Below are positions 42,053 through 49,542 of a DNA stretch of 64,000 nucleotides, piece by piece. The notes beneath the pieces were generated by a model. It searched no databases, was not told the DNA's origin, and was given only the letters and a program-made list of their open reading frames with translations. Source of the stretch: Robinsoniella peoriensis (GTDB lineage Bacteria > Bacillota > Clostridia > Lachnospirales > Lachnospiraceae); NCBI RefSeq assembly GCF_000797495.1, contig NZ_JTGN01000012.1, forward strand, positions 62,001 to 126,000. The letters are read 5' to 3'. The translations under genes and the position numbers were made by a program. Within the stretch, counting starts at the first letter, position 1. Each line of letters opens with the position of its first letter.

Positions 42053-43082
42053 ACTTTGAACTCCTCCTTAATAATACAATAAAGAATGGTCCTCCCACCA
42101 CCGACATAATAATGGATGCGGAAACCTCGTAAGGAGCGGCGACGGTTCTTCCAATGGTATCCGCCAGAAGAAACGTAAATGCTCCAAGCAGCATGGAAAA
42201 AGGAAGCAGCACCTTATGGTCCGATCCTACCAGAATTCTGCCAATATGGGGAACAATCAGCCCTAAGAATCCAATCACACCTGCCACAGCTGTAGAAATA
42301 CTGGCGAGCAGTACGGCGACACAGGAAATTACAATACGAACTGTATTGACATTTACCCCAAGTCCTCTTGCTGTCTTATCTTCCAGGGATAACAGGTTGC
42401 ATTTCCCGGAAAATACCATGGATAAAATCAATCCTGCTGCAACATACCAGACAAGTGTGTGGACATCATCCCAGGTCTTCATGGTAATATTCCCATTCAC
42501 AATAGCCGCTACACCGGACATATTTCCGCCGTTCATGGAATTAAATGCGCTGGAAAGCCCTGCAAACATGGAATTTACGGCTACACCAACTAAAATAATA
42601 CGCAGAGGGCTTAGGCCGCCCTTCCAGGAAAGTCCATAGACTAATAAAAAGGCTGTTAATCCACCCAGAAAAGCAAATATCGGAGTGAAGAAAAACCACT
42701 GGGGTGCAAATGCCGTTATTAATACTGCCGTAAAGCTGGCACCGCTGGATATGCCTATAATACCAGGGTCTGACAAGGGATTTTTCAGCACCGCCTGAAA
42801 CAGCACACCGGAGACGGATATGGCAGCCCCTGCAAGCATGGAGATCATAATTCTGGGGAAACGCAGGTCATAAATAGTAGCAACCTGGTCATCAAACGCA
42901 ACAAACAATCCTTTTAATAATTGTATAAAAGATACTTTCAGGCTTCCTATATTTACTGCTAAAAAGAACAGCGTGATTAAAAGGATGATCATCACCATGA
43001 AAGAAACTGTTTTCCGCCCGGTTTTCGATATTTTTCTTTTCCTGCCGGCTTCCTGTCCCACCTGTCCTTTAATTGCTACCAT
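42042..43082 (-). CDS. FecCD-family ABC transporter permease (heme uptake)
   Basis: A 346-residue permease with about nine to ten membrane segments. It has LRFPRIMISMLAGAAISVSGVLFQAVLKNPLSDPGIIGISSGA near residues 75-120, the classic FecCD/BtuC signature, and GLIVPHIGRILVGSDHKVLLP at the C-terminal end. It overlaps the binding-protein gene by 14 bp and the ATPase gene by 11 bp, so the three are one translation-coupled unit. Confidence 0.95.
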   Translation of the reverse strand: MVAIKGQVGQEAGRKRKISKTGRKTVSFMVMIILLITLFFLAVNIGSLKVSFIQLLKGLFVAFDDQVATIYDLRFPRIMISMLAGAAISVSGVLFQAVLKNPLSDPGIIGISSGASFTAVLITAFAPQWFFFTPIFAFLGGLTAFLLVYGLSWKGGLSPLRIILVGVAVNSMFAGLSSAFNSMNGGNMSGVAAIVNGNITMKTWDDVHTLVWYVAAGLILSMVFSGKCNLLSLEDKTARGLGVNVNTVRIVISCVAVLLASISTAVAGVIGFLGLIVPHIGRILVGSDHKVLLPFSMLLGAFTFLLADTIGRTVAAPYEVSASIIMSVVGGPFFIVLLRRSSKYGS

Positions 43083-44112
43083 GTGTCTGCTCCTCGTTTT
43101 CTGTTTTGTCTTCTGTTATGTTTTCTGTTTTGTCTTCTGTTATTTCTTCTGATAAGTTCTCTGTATCCTTAAGCGCATCCTCTTTTTTGACACTGCTTCC
43201 GCTTTCCGGATAGAGAATGGGCTGTAATTCCTCCAAAGCTTCCGGATAATTAAAGGTAGCGCTCATTCCAAATTTATCATAGGATAGATCGTAAACCCTG
43301 CCTTCTTTTACGGCACTGAAATGTTTCCAGATGTCATTCGTCTCAAATTCATCGGCAAACATCTTCACGACCTGATCCGGCATGGCATGCGCCGTTCTTA
43401 ATATAATATCCGGGTCTTTGCTCTTCATATCTTCTGTATTTGCCGTAAGGAATTCCTGATCGCTCCCCTCATATACATTGATTCCACCTGCCAGTTCCAC
43501 CAGGCTTCCAACGTAGGAATTTTCTGTGGCTACAATATAAGAGCCGGGCAGGCCCATCAATACCAGCACCCGTGGTTTTTCCTGATCTGCATTTTTATCT
43601 TTGTAAGAATTATAAAAATCCAGGAATTCATTTACCAGGACCTCTGCCTCTTCCTCACGGTCAAAGAGCTGCCCCAGTTCCTGAATTGACTTATACATTC
43701 CTGGAACACTTTTTAAATTTAGAAAAGCATAATCCAGACCCGCTGCTTCGTATTTACTCTGCAGGTCTGACTGCAGGCTGGACGGGCTTAATACCCAATC
43801 CGGTTTTATTGACTTTAAAATCTCCATATCCGGAGACATAGGTGTTCCGATTACTTCCACGTCTTTATATCTGTCCGGGAGGGTTGTTAGGCTGCTTTTA
43901 GGCACCCCTGCCAGATCCAGATCCAGCTTTTCGCAGATGGCAACGGTTGCCATAGAGGTTGCGGCAATGCAAAGGGAATCCGTAACTTCCGCGGTTTGGG
44001 ATAAGGTCTTATTACCCTGGGTCTGATCAACGCAGCCGCCCAGGGTCACCATGGTAAAGAGCCCAAGTAAAAGGATTCCGGCTTTTTTTAGTAGTTTGCG
44101 CTTAATCATCAT
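43069..44112 (-). CDS. HtsA/IsdE-like heme-binding lipoprotein
   Basis: A 347-residue substrate-binding lipoprotein; the lipobox LGGC puts the lipid on Cys27. It follows the IsdE/HtsA pattern: Met92 in IGTPMSPDMEILKS and His242 in RTAHAMPDQV stand where Met and His hold heme iron in IsdE and HtsA. The C-terminal tail after residue 310 is an acidic linker with two ITEDKTEN copies, unusual for the family. It overlaps the Shp-like gene by 11 bp. It should receive heme from Shp and hand it to the permease. Confidence 0.92.
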   Translation of the reverse strand: MMIKRKLLKKAGILLLGLFTMVTLGGCVDQTQGNKTLSQTAEVTDSLCIAATSMATVAICEKLDLDLAGVPKSSLTTLPDRYKDVEVIGTPMSPDMEILKSIKPDWVLSPSSLQSDLQSKYEAAGLDYAFLNLKSVPGMYKSIQELGQLFDREEEAEVLVNEFLDFYNSYKDKNADQEKPRVLVLMGLPGSYIVATENSYVGSLVELAGGINVYEGSDQEFLTANTEDMKSKDPDIILRTAHAMPDQVVKMFADEFETNDIWKHFSAVKEGRVYDLSYDKFGMSATFNYPEALEELQPILYPESGSSVKKEDALKDTENLSEEITEDKTENITEDKTENEEQTHGSN

Positions 44113-45166
44113 CCTCCTCCTTACTGCGTTTGTAGATTACATATAGAATACCACCTGCAGCTGCCATCAATACCACTCCTGTCACAACACCGGCAACGAC
44201 TGTAACTATGGTTAATTTCACCATCTGTCCCATGTCGCCTGAACTGCTGCCTGCACCCACAGTCCGATCCTCGTTATCCTTGCGTAAAGCTGTTTCTTCT
44301 TCACTTTCCTCTTCCGATGCTGCAATTGGTTTTGATGCAGATAACCCAACTGCATCATCCAGTGGATTATCAGATTTGCTATTATCCTGTTTCTCCTCTT
44401 TCTTCTTCTGCCCGGTCTGATTTGAAGCTTCGGTTACAGGTGCCGCTGTCGGTGCTGCTGCTGTTTCTTTTTGGGACTCCGTCTGAGGGGCTGTTGTCTG
44501 AGGCGTTGTCTGAGGTGTTTCCTGGGAGGACGCTGTCTGGGGCTCAGCCTGGGGTGCCGGCGTCTGGGGCGCTGCTGCCTGAGTCTCTGGAGCCTGGGTC
44601 TCTGGGGCCTGGATGTCATTTGTGACTGTGACAGATTGTATGAAGTCCGTATTGTTTCCTTCCGTCAGATCTGAAAAATAATAATAAAAGATTACATATC
44701 TTCCCATTGGTTCCACATAAAACGTACTCCTGACTACTGTAGTTTCGGAAGTCAGAAGGATGCGGTAATCGGTACAATAGGTTCCGCCTGCATTTTCCTG
44801 CATCACGCTGCCATCCGTACTCATCCAGTTGCTGTCTCCCCATTCCTGCACGGCAAACTGCACATCGGATATCTGGTCCGCCAAAAAATATCTCACATTA
44901 GCATAGGTGTTTCCGCTTTCGTCTACCTCCAAAAGAGCCTGGGTATATAATACACTCTCCACCATAGACTGTCCCAGTACCTGGGACGATTCTCCTCCGG
45001 AATCTTCAATTTCCCCTGATACCGGATGGCTGTAACTCGGATGGACGACTGCGGTATAGACTCCATTTGCCATTGCTGCCTGTACCGGCATCACAGAACC
45101 GGCTGATCCTGCTGCCACTGCAGCTGCTGCTAATACGGCTATCAATCTTTTCAAATACTTTTTCAC
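44102..45166 (-). CDS. Shp-type heme-binding cell-surface protein
   Basis: A 354-residue exported protein. After the signal peptide (to about residue 30) comes a Shp domain at residues 35-175: GVYTAVVHPSYSHPVSGEIEDSGG, LGQSM and VEPMGRYVIFYYYFSDLTEGNNTDF. Met68 and Met154 match the two Met that hold heme in streptococcal Shp. A Pro/Gln/Thr-rich spacer (to about 240), an acidic stretch, and a C-terminal transmembrane helix (LTIVTVVAGVVTGVVLMAAAGG) with a short charged tail follow, so it is a membrane-anchored stalk. The start is uncertain: I use the GTG with GGTGA 5 nt upstream; another GTG lies three codons earlier. Confidence 0.9.
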   Translation of the reverse strand: MKKYLKRLIAVLAAAAVAAGSAGSVMPVQAAMANGVYTAVVHPSYSHPVSGEIEDSGGESSQVLGQSMVESVLYTQALLEVDESGNTYANVRYFLADQISDVQFAVQEWGDSNWMSTDGSVMQENAGGTYCTDYRILLTSETTVVRSTFYVEPMGRYVIFYYYFSDLTEGNNTDFIQSVTVTNDIQAPETQAPETQAAAPQTPAPQAEPQTASSQETPQTTPQTTAPQTESQKETAAAPTAAPVTEASNQTGQKKKEEKQDNSKSDNPLDDAVGLSASKPIAASEEESEEETALRKDNEDRTVGAGSSSGDMGQMVKLTIVTVVAGVVTGVVLMAAAGGILYVIYKRSKEEDDD

Positions 45167-45183
45167 ACTTCTCACCCATTGCC

Positions 45184-45245
45184 TATTGCAGTCTTATCTG
45201 CAATACTGCCACAATTATGCAGGCCGAAAGAATCGCAATGTGGCA
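45184..45245 (-). promoter_or_regulatory. Two hairpins between the 1030-residue NEAT gene and the Shp gene
   Basis: TATTGCAG-ATAAGA-CTGCAATA (45184-45205, 8-bp stem) and TGCCACA..TGTGGCA (45207-45245, 7-bp stem). No T-run follows either. They lie just before the ribosome binding site of the Shp gene and could set relative expression or protect the processed mRNA. Confidence 0.45.
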
Positions 45246-45278
45246 CCCTTTCTATTTTTAGATTTTTTTTCATTCTGC

Positions 45279-48200
45279 TCACCTATTCCTTGTTTTCAGT
45301 CTTCTGCTAACAGCTAAGGATAAAATCCCAAGTGATGCCATAAACAACATTCCAAAAAGTACGATCGGTGTTGTATCTCCTGTCTTTGCATTTGCTGCTG
45401 TTTTTACAGCCGTACCGCCTGTGCTTGGGGTTGTGCCCGCGGATGTTTTCGGGATATTTACAGTGGGTTTATTTGTATTTGGTGTAATAGATGAAGCTGT
45501 CTTCTCACCAATTGCAAACAGCCCGGTCTTATTTGTTTTGAATACATACATCCCGTCTTCCACGCTGCCCGCTAAAAGAGATTTCGTTCCGTCACTGTTC
45601 ACACGATAAACTCCGGCTTTTGTTCCGGATAAACTGCCCAGTGGAATACTGATCGTTATAAAACCTTCGGGCTGTATTTCGTTCCCGTCCATACTCAGGG
45701 TAATTTTGTAAAGTTTAAAATTGCTAAACACGGATGAAAGTGCTGTCTTTGCACTGGTATACTCCTCTCCCTGGGCAATCTCTGTAACCTCTGCTTTGGC
45801 ACCTTCGGGTATCATTCCTTTTTCGGCTGCTATACGAACCCCATTTACCGTTTTATCAAATGCCGGTGACTGCTCTGCGGGATCATCCGGCTGCAAATCC
45901 GGATCGTCATCCGTTGTGCTTTTCAGCGTAGTCCAGTCTAATTTCATCAATACATTCTGCGTACCTGCTCCTGCAGAAATAGCATCCATGATAGGCACAA
46001 ATACCTGTAAGGGTACTAATCCATTTTCATCGTTCAAAGCCGTATTTACCAGTTCAAAAGAAACGGTGTCCGGGTATGGGCTTTGCGCATCATTATAGAT
46101 ATCCACAACCACATTGCCATCGCTGTCTTTCTGGGTTGTCAGTACGGTTACGTCCTTTAAAGTCCCCTGGGGATTTCCAAGGGAGTCATAGGTGTACCCA
46201 TCTGCATAGTACTTCAATTTACTTAAATAACCGAAACTGCCATTAATTTTAAGACCTGTAAAATCCAGAGTCAGATTGTACGTTCCATCCTTCACCGTTA
46301 ATTTAATTGTATGGTTAATGGCATCATTGGACATGGACTTGCTGACCCGGTCTGTCTTAATCATATCCGTATAAACAGAATAGACACCATCTTTTAAATT
46401 CTTATAGTCCAGTGTTTCATCCGTGGTTTTCTTTAAACCTCTGATTGCAGCCGTAAGAGCCTCTGTCTGTGCATCTATGGATGTCTGGGGCGCATCATTT
46501 GCGTCATAAACTGCCTGTGCTGCTTTCATCACCGTTTTCAGTGCTTTTAGGGTAGATGACGTATATGTATCACTTTGTTCTGCCAGTTTTTCAGCTTCTT
46601 CCAGTTTCGCTTTTAACTTGCTCTTATCTGCCGTTTTCTTTTTTTCCAGGTTTGCAATTGCTGAATTTAGAGATTTCACAACTTCATCTGCATCGCTTTG
46701 AACCGCCTGGGCATTGTCAGAAATCTTTTTGGCGCCTTCGACTGCGCTTTTCAGGACATTTAAGGACTCTTCGGTATAGACACCGGTTTGCTCCAGATAG
46801 CCCTGTGCCTCTTTGATCTTTGCTGTTAGTGCAGTCTTATCAGCCAGTTTTACCAGTGCTGCAACCCCCTGCTCCAGAATTGTAACCTGACCGTCAATTT
46901 CTGCCTGGGATGCATCTTCTTTCCCGAAAACGGTTTCCGCTGTTTCAATTATTTTCTTTAAAGATGCCAGGGATGCAGCCGTATATTCTTTCGTCTTAGA
47001 CAAATACGCGTTCGCTTCTGCAAGTTTTGCCTCCAGAGCACTTTTATCAGTGATTAAAATTTTTCCGGTAATTATTTCTGCTGCACACTGCAGTGCGTCT
47101 GTCTGGGCATTTACCTGATCCTGGGATGCATTCATATTGGCAGCCAGTTCTGCCGAAGCTGCAATGGATGCCTGCAGAGCTGCATATACCTCATCGGAAG
47201 CCGTTCCCTGGGCAACGTTTTTCGCCCGGTTAATCATTGCATTTAGTATGGATTTATCTGAATCCAATCCGGAAACCTGCTCCATGTTTCCATAATCCAG
47301 CTGTAGTCTTGCAAACTGTTTTCCAGCTCCTGCTGAGATGCCTTCCATGATTGGCACATATACCTGAACCCAGATCTCACTGTCGCCCAGTGTCACGGGC
47401 ATGGTCATGGATTTAGGATAAAGCTTTCCTTTCATCAACGCGTCAATTCCATTTACCGGATTATTATAAGTATCGTATACCCCTTCATAATAAGCTGTCA
47501 CCGTTGGGGAAAAAACTTCCGTACCTGCAGGCGGATAGCCTTCCTGGTCATAGGTAAGGTAATAAAACTGTCCCAGATAGCCGGTGCCAAGGGCAATGGA
47601 CAAGGATACAAAATCAAGAGTTAACGTCCCCTTTCCGTCTATTACCGTTAAGTGAGATGGTTTTTTCAGAGCCGCATTTCCCATAGAATCCTGCCTGTTA
47701 TTTGCATGTTTTAAAACAGAAGGAATGGTATAAATGCCATCCAGAATTTTTCCTTCTACCGTTTTTTCTGTCAGCGCTGCTATAGACGCCCAGACTGCAG
47801 ATGTATAAATGTCTGCCGTCTCCTGATTAAGCGCGGCATCATTTACCGTTAATTCTGCTGCTGTCACTATTTTTTTGAGAGCATCATAACTCTTATCGGT
47901 ATAATTTCCCTTAGCTATCCCGGCTGCCTGTGCAATTGCTTCATTTAAAGCCGACGGGTCGGTTTGGGATTCCTGGCCTTTTAACTCTGCTTCTGACAAA
48001 TTCTGGCTGAAACCTTCCGAACCTTCTGCTTTGGATAAACCTCCTGATTTGGCCTGTGTTGTCTGATCCTGGCTTTCTTCATATGTATTTAAGGTCTCAA
48101 TCACCATGTCCAATGTTTCCATTTGTGTTCTTGCTTCTTCATCTGAAGCTTGCGGATCATCCGCAACTGCATGGGCTCCGTCAATATATGGCTGCAGCCA

Positions 48201-48371
48201 TGTCTGGATATCACCTTCAAATTCCTGCAATAAGGCTTGCGTATAAGCCAATTTTCCCTGAAGTTGTTGAAGACTTCCCTTTTCCCCGGCCATGGCCTCA
48301 TATGGACAGGAAGTAACGATCACTAATAGTGCCAAAAATAGTGCAATGGCTCTTTTTATCATACCTTTCAT
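45279..48371 (-). CDS. Cell-wall-anchored NEAT/FIVAR heme-capture protein (1030 residues)
   Basis: Signal peptide (residues 1-28), helical FIVAR-type repeats (about 35-200), NEAT domain 1 (about 208-360, with DSMGNAALKKP and VPIMEGISAGAGKQFARLQLD), four or so FIVAR repeats (375-650), NEAT domain 2 (about 657-815, with KSMSNDAINH and VPIMDAISAGAGTQ), a beta domain (820-945), a Thr-rich stalk and a sorting signal NAKTGD followed by a hydrophobic segment and RRLKTRNR. NEAT domains bind heme or hemoglobin; the sorting signal implies sortase attachment. Expression is probably from promoter 48462-48611, and the Shp-ABC genes follow on the same strand. Confidence 0.9.
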   Translation of the reverse strand: MKGMIKRAIALFLALLVIVTSCPYEAMAGEKGSLQQLQGKLAYTQALLQEFEGDIQTWLQPYIDGAHAVADDPQASDEEARTQMETLDMVIETLNTYEESQDQTTQAKSGGLSKAEGSEGFSQNLSEAELKGQESQTDPSALNEAIAQAAGIAKGNYTDKSYDALKKIVTAAELTVNDAALNQETADIYTSAVWASIAALTEKTVEGKILDGIYTIPSVLKHANNRQDSMGNAALKKPSHLTVIDGKGTLTLDFVSLSIALGTGYLGQFYYLTYDQEGYPPAGTEVFSPTVTAYYEGVYDTYNNPVNGIDALMKGKLYPKSMTMPVTLGDSEIWVQVYVPIMEGISAGAGKQFARLQLDYGNMEQVSGLDSDKSILNAMINRAKNVAQGTASDEVYAALQASIAASAELAANMNASQDQVNAQTDALQCAAEIITGKILITDKSALEAKLAEANAYLSKTKEYTAASLASLKKIIETAETVFGKEDASQAEIDGQVTILEQGVAALVKLADKTALTAKIKEAQGYLEQTGVYTEESLNVLKSAVEGAKKISDNAQAVQSDADEVVKSLNSAIANLEKKKTADKSKLKAKLEEAEKLAEQSDTYTSSTLKALKTVMKAAQAVYDANDAPQTSIDAQTEALTAAIRGLKKTTDETLDYKNLKDGVYSVYTDMIKTDRVSKSMSNDAINHTIKLTVKDGTYNLTLDFTGLKINGSFGYLSKLKYYADGYTYDSLGNPQGTLKDVTVLTTQKDSDGNVVVDIYNDAQSPYPDTVSFELVNTALNDENGLVPLQVFVPIMDAISAGAGTQNVLMKLDWTTLKSTTDDDPDLQPDDPAEQSPAFDKTVNGVRIAAEKGMIPEGAKAEVTEIAQGEEYTSAKTALSSVFSNFKLYKITLSMDGNEIQPEGFITISIPLGSLSGTKAGVYRVNSDGTKSLLAGSVEDGMYVFKTNKTGLFAIGEKTASSITPNTNKPTVNIPKTSAGTTPSTGGTAVKTAANAKTGDTTPIVLFGMLFMASLGILSLAVSRRLKTRNR

Positions 48372-48403
48372 GTTTCACTCTCCTATTTTTATAATCTCTG
48401 TAT

Positions 48404-48456
48404 CAGAACGTGTCTTAATCACTTATGCCTGGGTGCAATAATGATTCAGACACGCC
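48404..48456 (-). promoter_or_regulatory. Hairpin in the leader of the 1030-residue NEAT gene
   Basis: CGTGTCTGAATCA pairs with TGATTAAGACACG (one mismatch) around a loop of about 22 nt, located between the operator and the ribosome binding site. Its end, AGAACGTGTC, faintly resembles the AGAGCGTGTT end of the dispersed repeats. Confidence 0.45.
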
Positions 48457-48461
48457 CTGTC

Positions 48462-48611
48462 GTTAGTCTCGGCTAACCTCTTTTCTCTATTATAATGATA
48501 AATTAAATATGATCAAGGAAAGAAAAAGTTGCTCCCATGCAACCTGACTTTATGTAAAATCCTTACCACAGCGCATTTAATAAAGGAAATACCGGGTTGC
48601 ACCTGCGCAAC
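48462..48611 (-). promoter_or_regulatory. Promoter of the NEAT-Shp-ABC operon with three palindromic boxes
   Basis: Minus strand. -35 TTGATC (48511-48516), 16-bp spacer, -10 TATAAT (48489-48494). GTTGC-N6-GCAAC boxes at 48528-48543 and 48596-48611, 68 bp apart, the first 12 bp upstream of the -35. An RTTAG-N6-CTAAC-type box at 48462-48477 covers the region just after the start point. The same layout occurs at two other NEAT promoters (52302-52451, 58458-58604). Confidence 0.85.
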
Positions 48612-48640
48612 TATGATAAATCTTATCATTTCGGTATCCT

Positions 48641-49468
48641 TTACAGCACCAGTGCCATAGTAAATATTGCTACACTTTCGGGCATATACATACTGCCTGA
48701 AGAACATTTCATTTTCAGAGGAGCACTTCCAAGCAAGACCCCTTCTCCTTTATTGTAGGTAAATTTCATACAGGAAGTAGGAAAGCTCCATATATTGTTA
48801 TTACGTACTGCTGCCTGAAATTGATGGTTCATCAGATATGCCACCTCATCTACCTGTCCGGACATCATTCCTTTTCCCGTAGGAAGCGGGCGAACCAGCC
48901 GTTTTGACTTCAGATATACGTATCCCACACCATCTTTCACACGTAGAATGCCAGGGTGGCAGAAGCCTTCATTTGCCATGGATACCTGGAGATGTTCTTT
49001 GGAATTATCTTTATAAATCGTATAAGCAATAGAATATTCCCCGTCAGCCAGAAGATAGTCAATACACTTTTCACAGAATCCATCCACATCGCAGAGGGCA
49101 CATCTGTTAGCGGCGCTTGCCAGTTTTTCGATCAGCAGCTCCCTGGTCTGGTCAGCAGTGCATAGCAAAAGATGAATCGCCTGATCTTCTGCCTCTTGAA
49201 AAGACATTCCGCCTTCACTGATAAACCAGTTCTGGAGGATCTCTTTTTCATGATCAATTCTTTTGACCTGTTTTTCTCCATAAGGCGTAAATTTTAACTC
49301 TTTTTCATACAGTATTTTCTCATTTGCAAAACTGTCTGCCGCACGGCTTACCGTTGACTTGGAAATATGCAGTTTTTTTGCTATATTTGCCGCACTTAAT
49401 TCGTTTTTCTCCATTTTCAAAATATTTAACAGAATTTTCACACGTACCGGTGTCAGCTCTGTTCTCAT
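48641..49468 (-). CDS. DtxR/MarR-like regulator with a CxxC-x5-CxxC cluster
   Basis: A 275-residue protein. Residues 1-70 are a winged helix-turn-helix (VRVKILLNILKMEKNELSAANIAKKLHISKSTVSRAADSF, then a FTPYGEKQVKRIDHEKEILQNWF segment like the dimer helix of DtxR/MntR). Next comes Cys123-x2-Cys126-x5-Cys132-x2-Cys135, a likely metal, Fe-S or heme site, and then a 130-residue C-terminal domain I do not recognise (ending SVAIFTMALVL). The ATG follows GGAGGAG by 7 nt. It sits inside the heme island between two NEAT genes, so it is the best candidate for a regulator of them. The mix of domains is unusual. Confidence 0.75.
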   Translation of the reverse strand: MRTELTPVRVKILLNILKMEKNELSAANIAKKLHISKSTVSRAADSFANEKILYEKELKFTPYGEKQVKRIDHEKEILQNWFISEGGMSFQEAEDQAIHLLLCTADQTRELLIEKLASAANRCALCDVDGFCEKCIDYLLADGEYSIAYTIYKDNSKEHLQVSMANEGFCHPGILRVKDGVGYVYLKSKRLVRPLPTGKGMMSGQVDEVAYLMNHQFQAAVRNNNIWSFPTSCMKFTYNKGEGVLLGSAPLKMKCSSGSMYMPESVAIFTMALVL

Positions 49469-49484
49469 ACGCTCACTCCTCCCG

Positions 49485-49518
49485 AAAAGGGGATGCCGCA
49501 TATCTTATGCCGCATCCC
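49485..49518 (-). terminator. Hairpin between the 906-residue NEAT gene and the regulator gene
   Basis: GGGATGCGGCATA and TATGCGGCATCCC arms (one mismatch) with a 3-nt loop, followed by CTTTT. The weak T-run could allow partial readthrough into the regulator gene. Confidence 0.55.
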
Positions 49519-49542
49519 TGTTAAAATTAAAATCTGTTGGAA

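Noticed and set aside
41294-44112. ABC transporter as a cobalamin importer linked to the riboswitch
   Set aside because: The permease and ATPase family would allow it, but the binding protein has the Met and His of heme-binding IsdE/HtsA, sits after an Shp gene, and the riboswitch transcript ends at 37993 in the other direction.
44416-44625. Plus- and minus-strand open frames within the Pro/Gln/Thr-rich part of the Shp gene
   Set aside because: Arg/Pro/Leu-rich shadows of the repetitive spacer, without ribosome binding sites.
45184-45205. TATTGCAG-ATAAGA-CTGCAATA as a further copy of the GTTGC-N6-GCAAC box
   Set aside because: The half-sites and the spacing between them differ, no second box lies 67 bp away and no promoter is attached; treated as an intra-operon hairpin.
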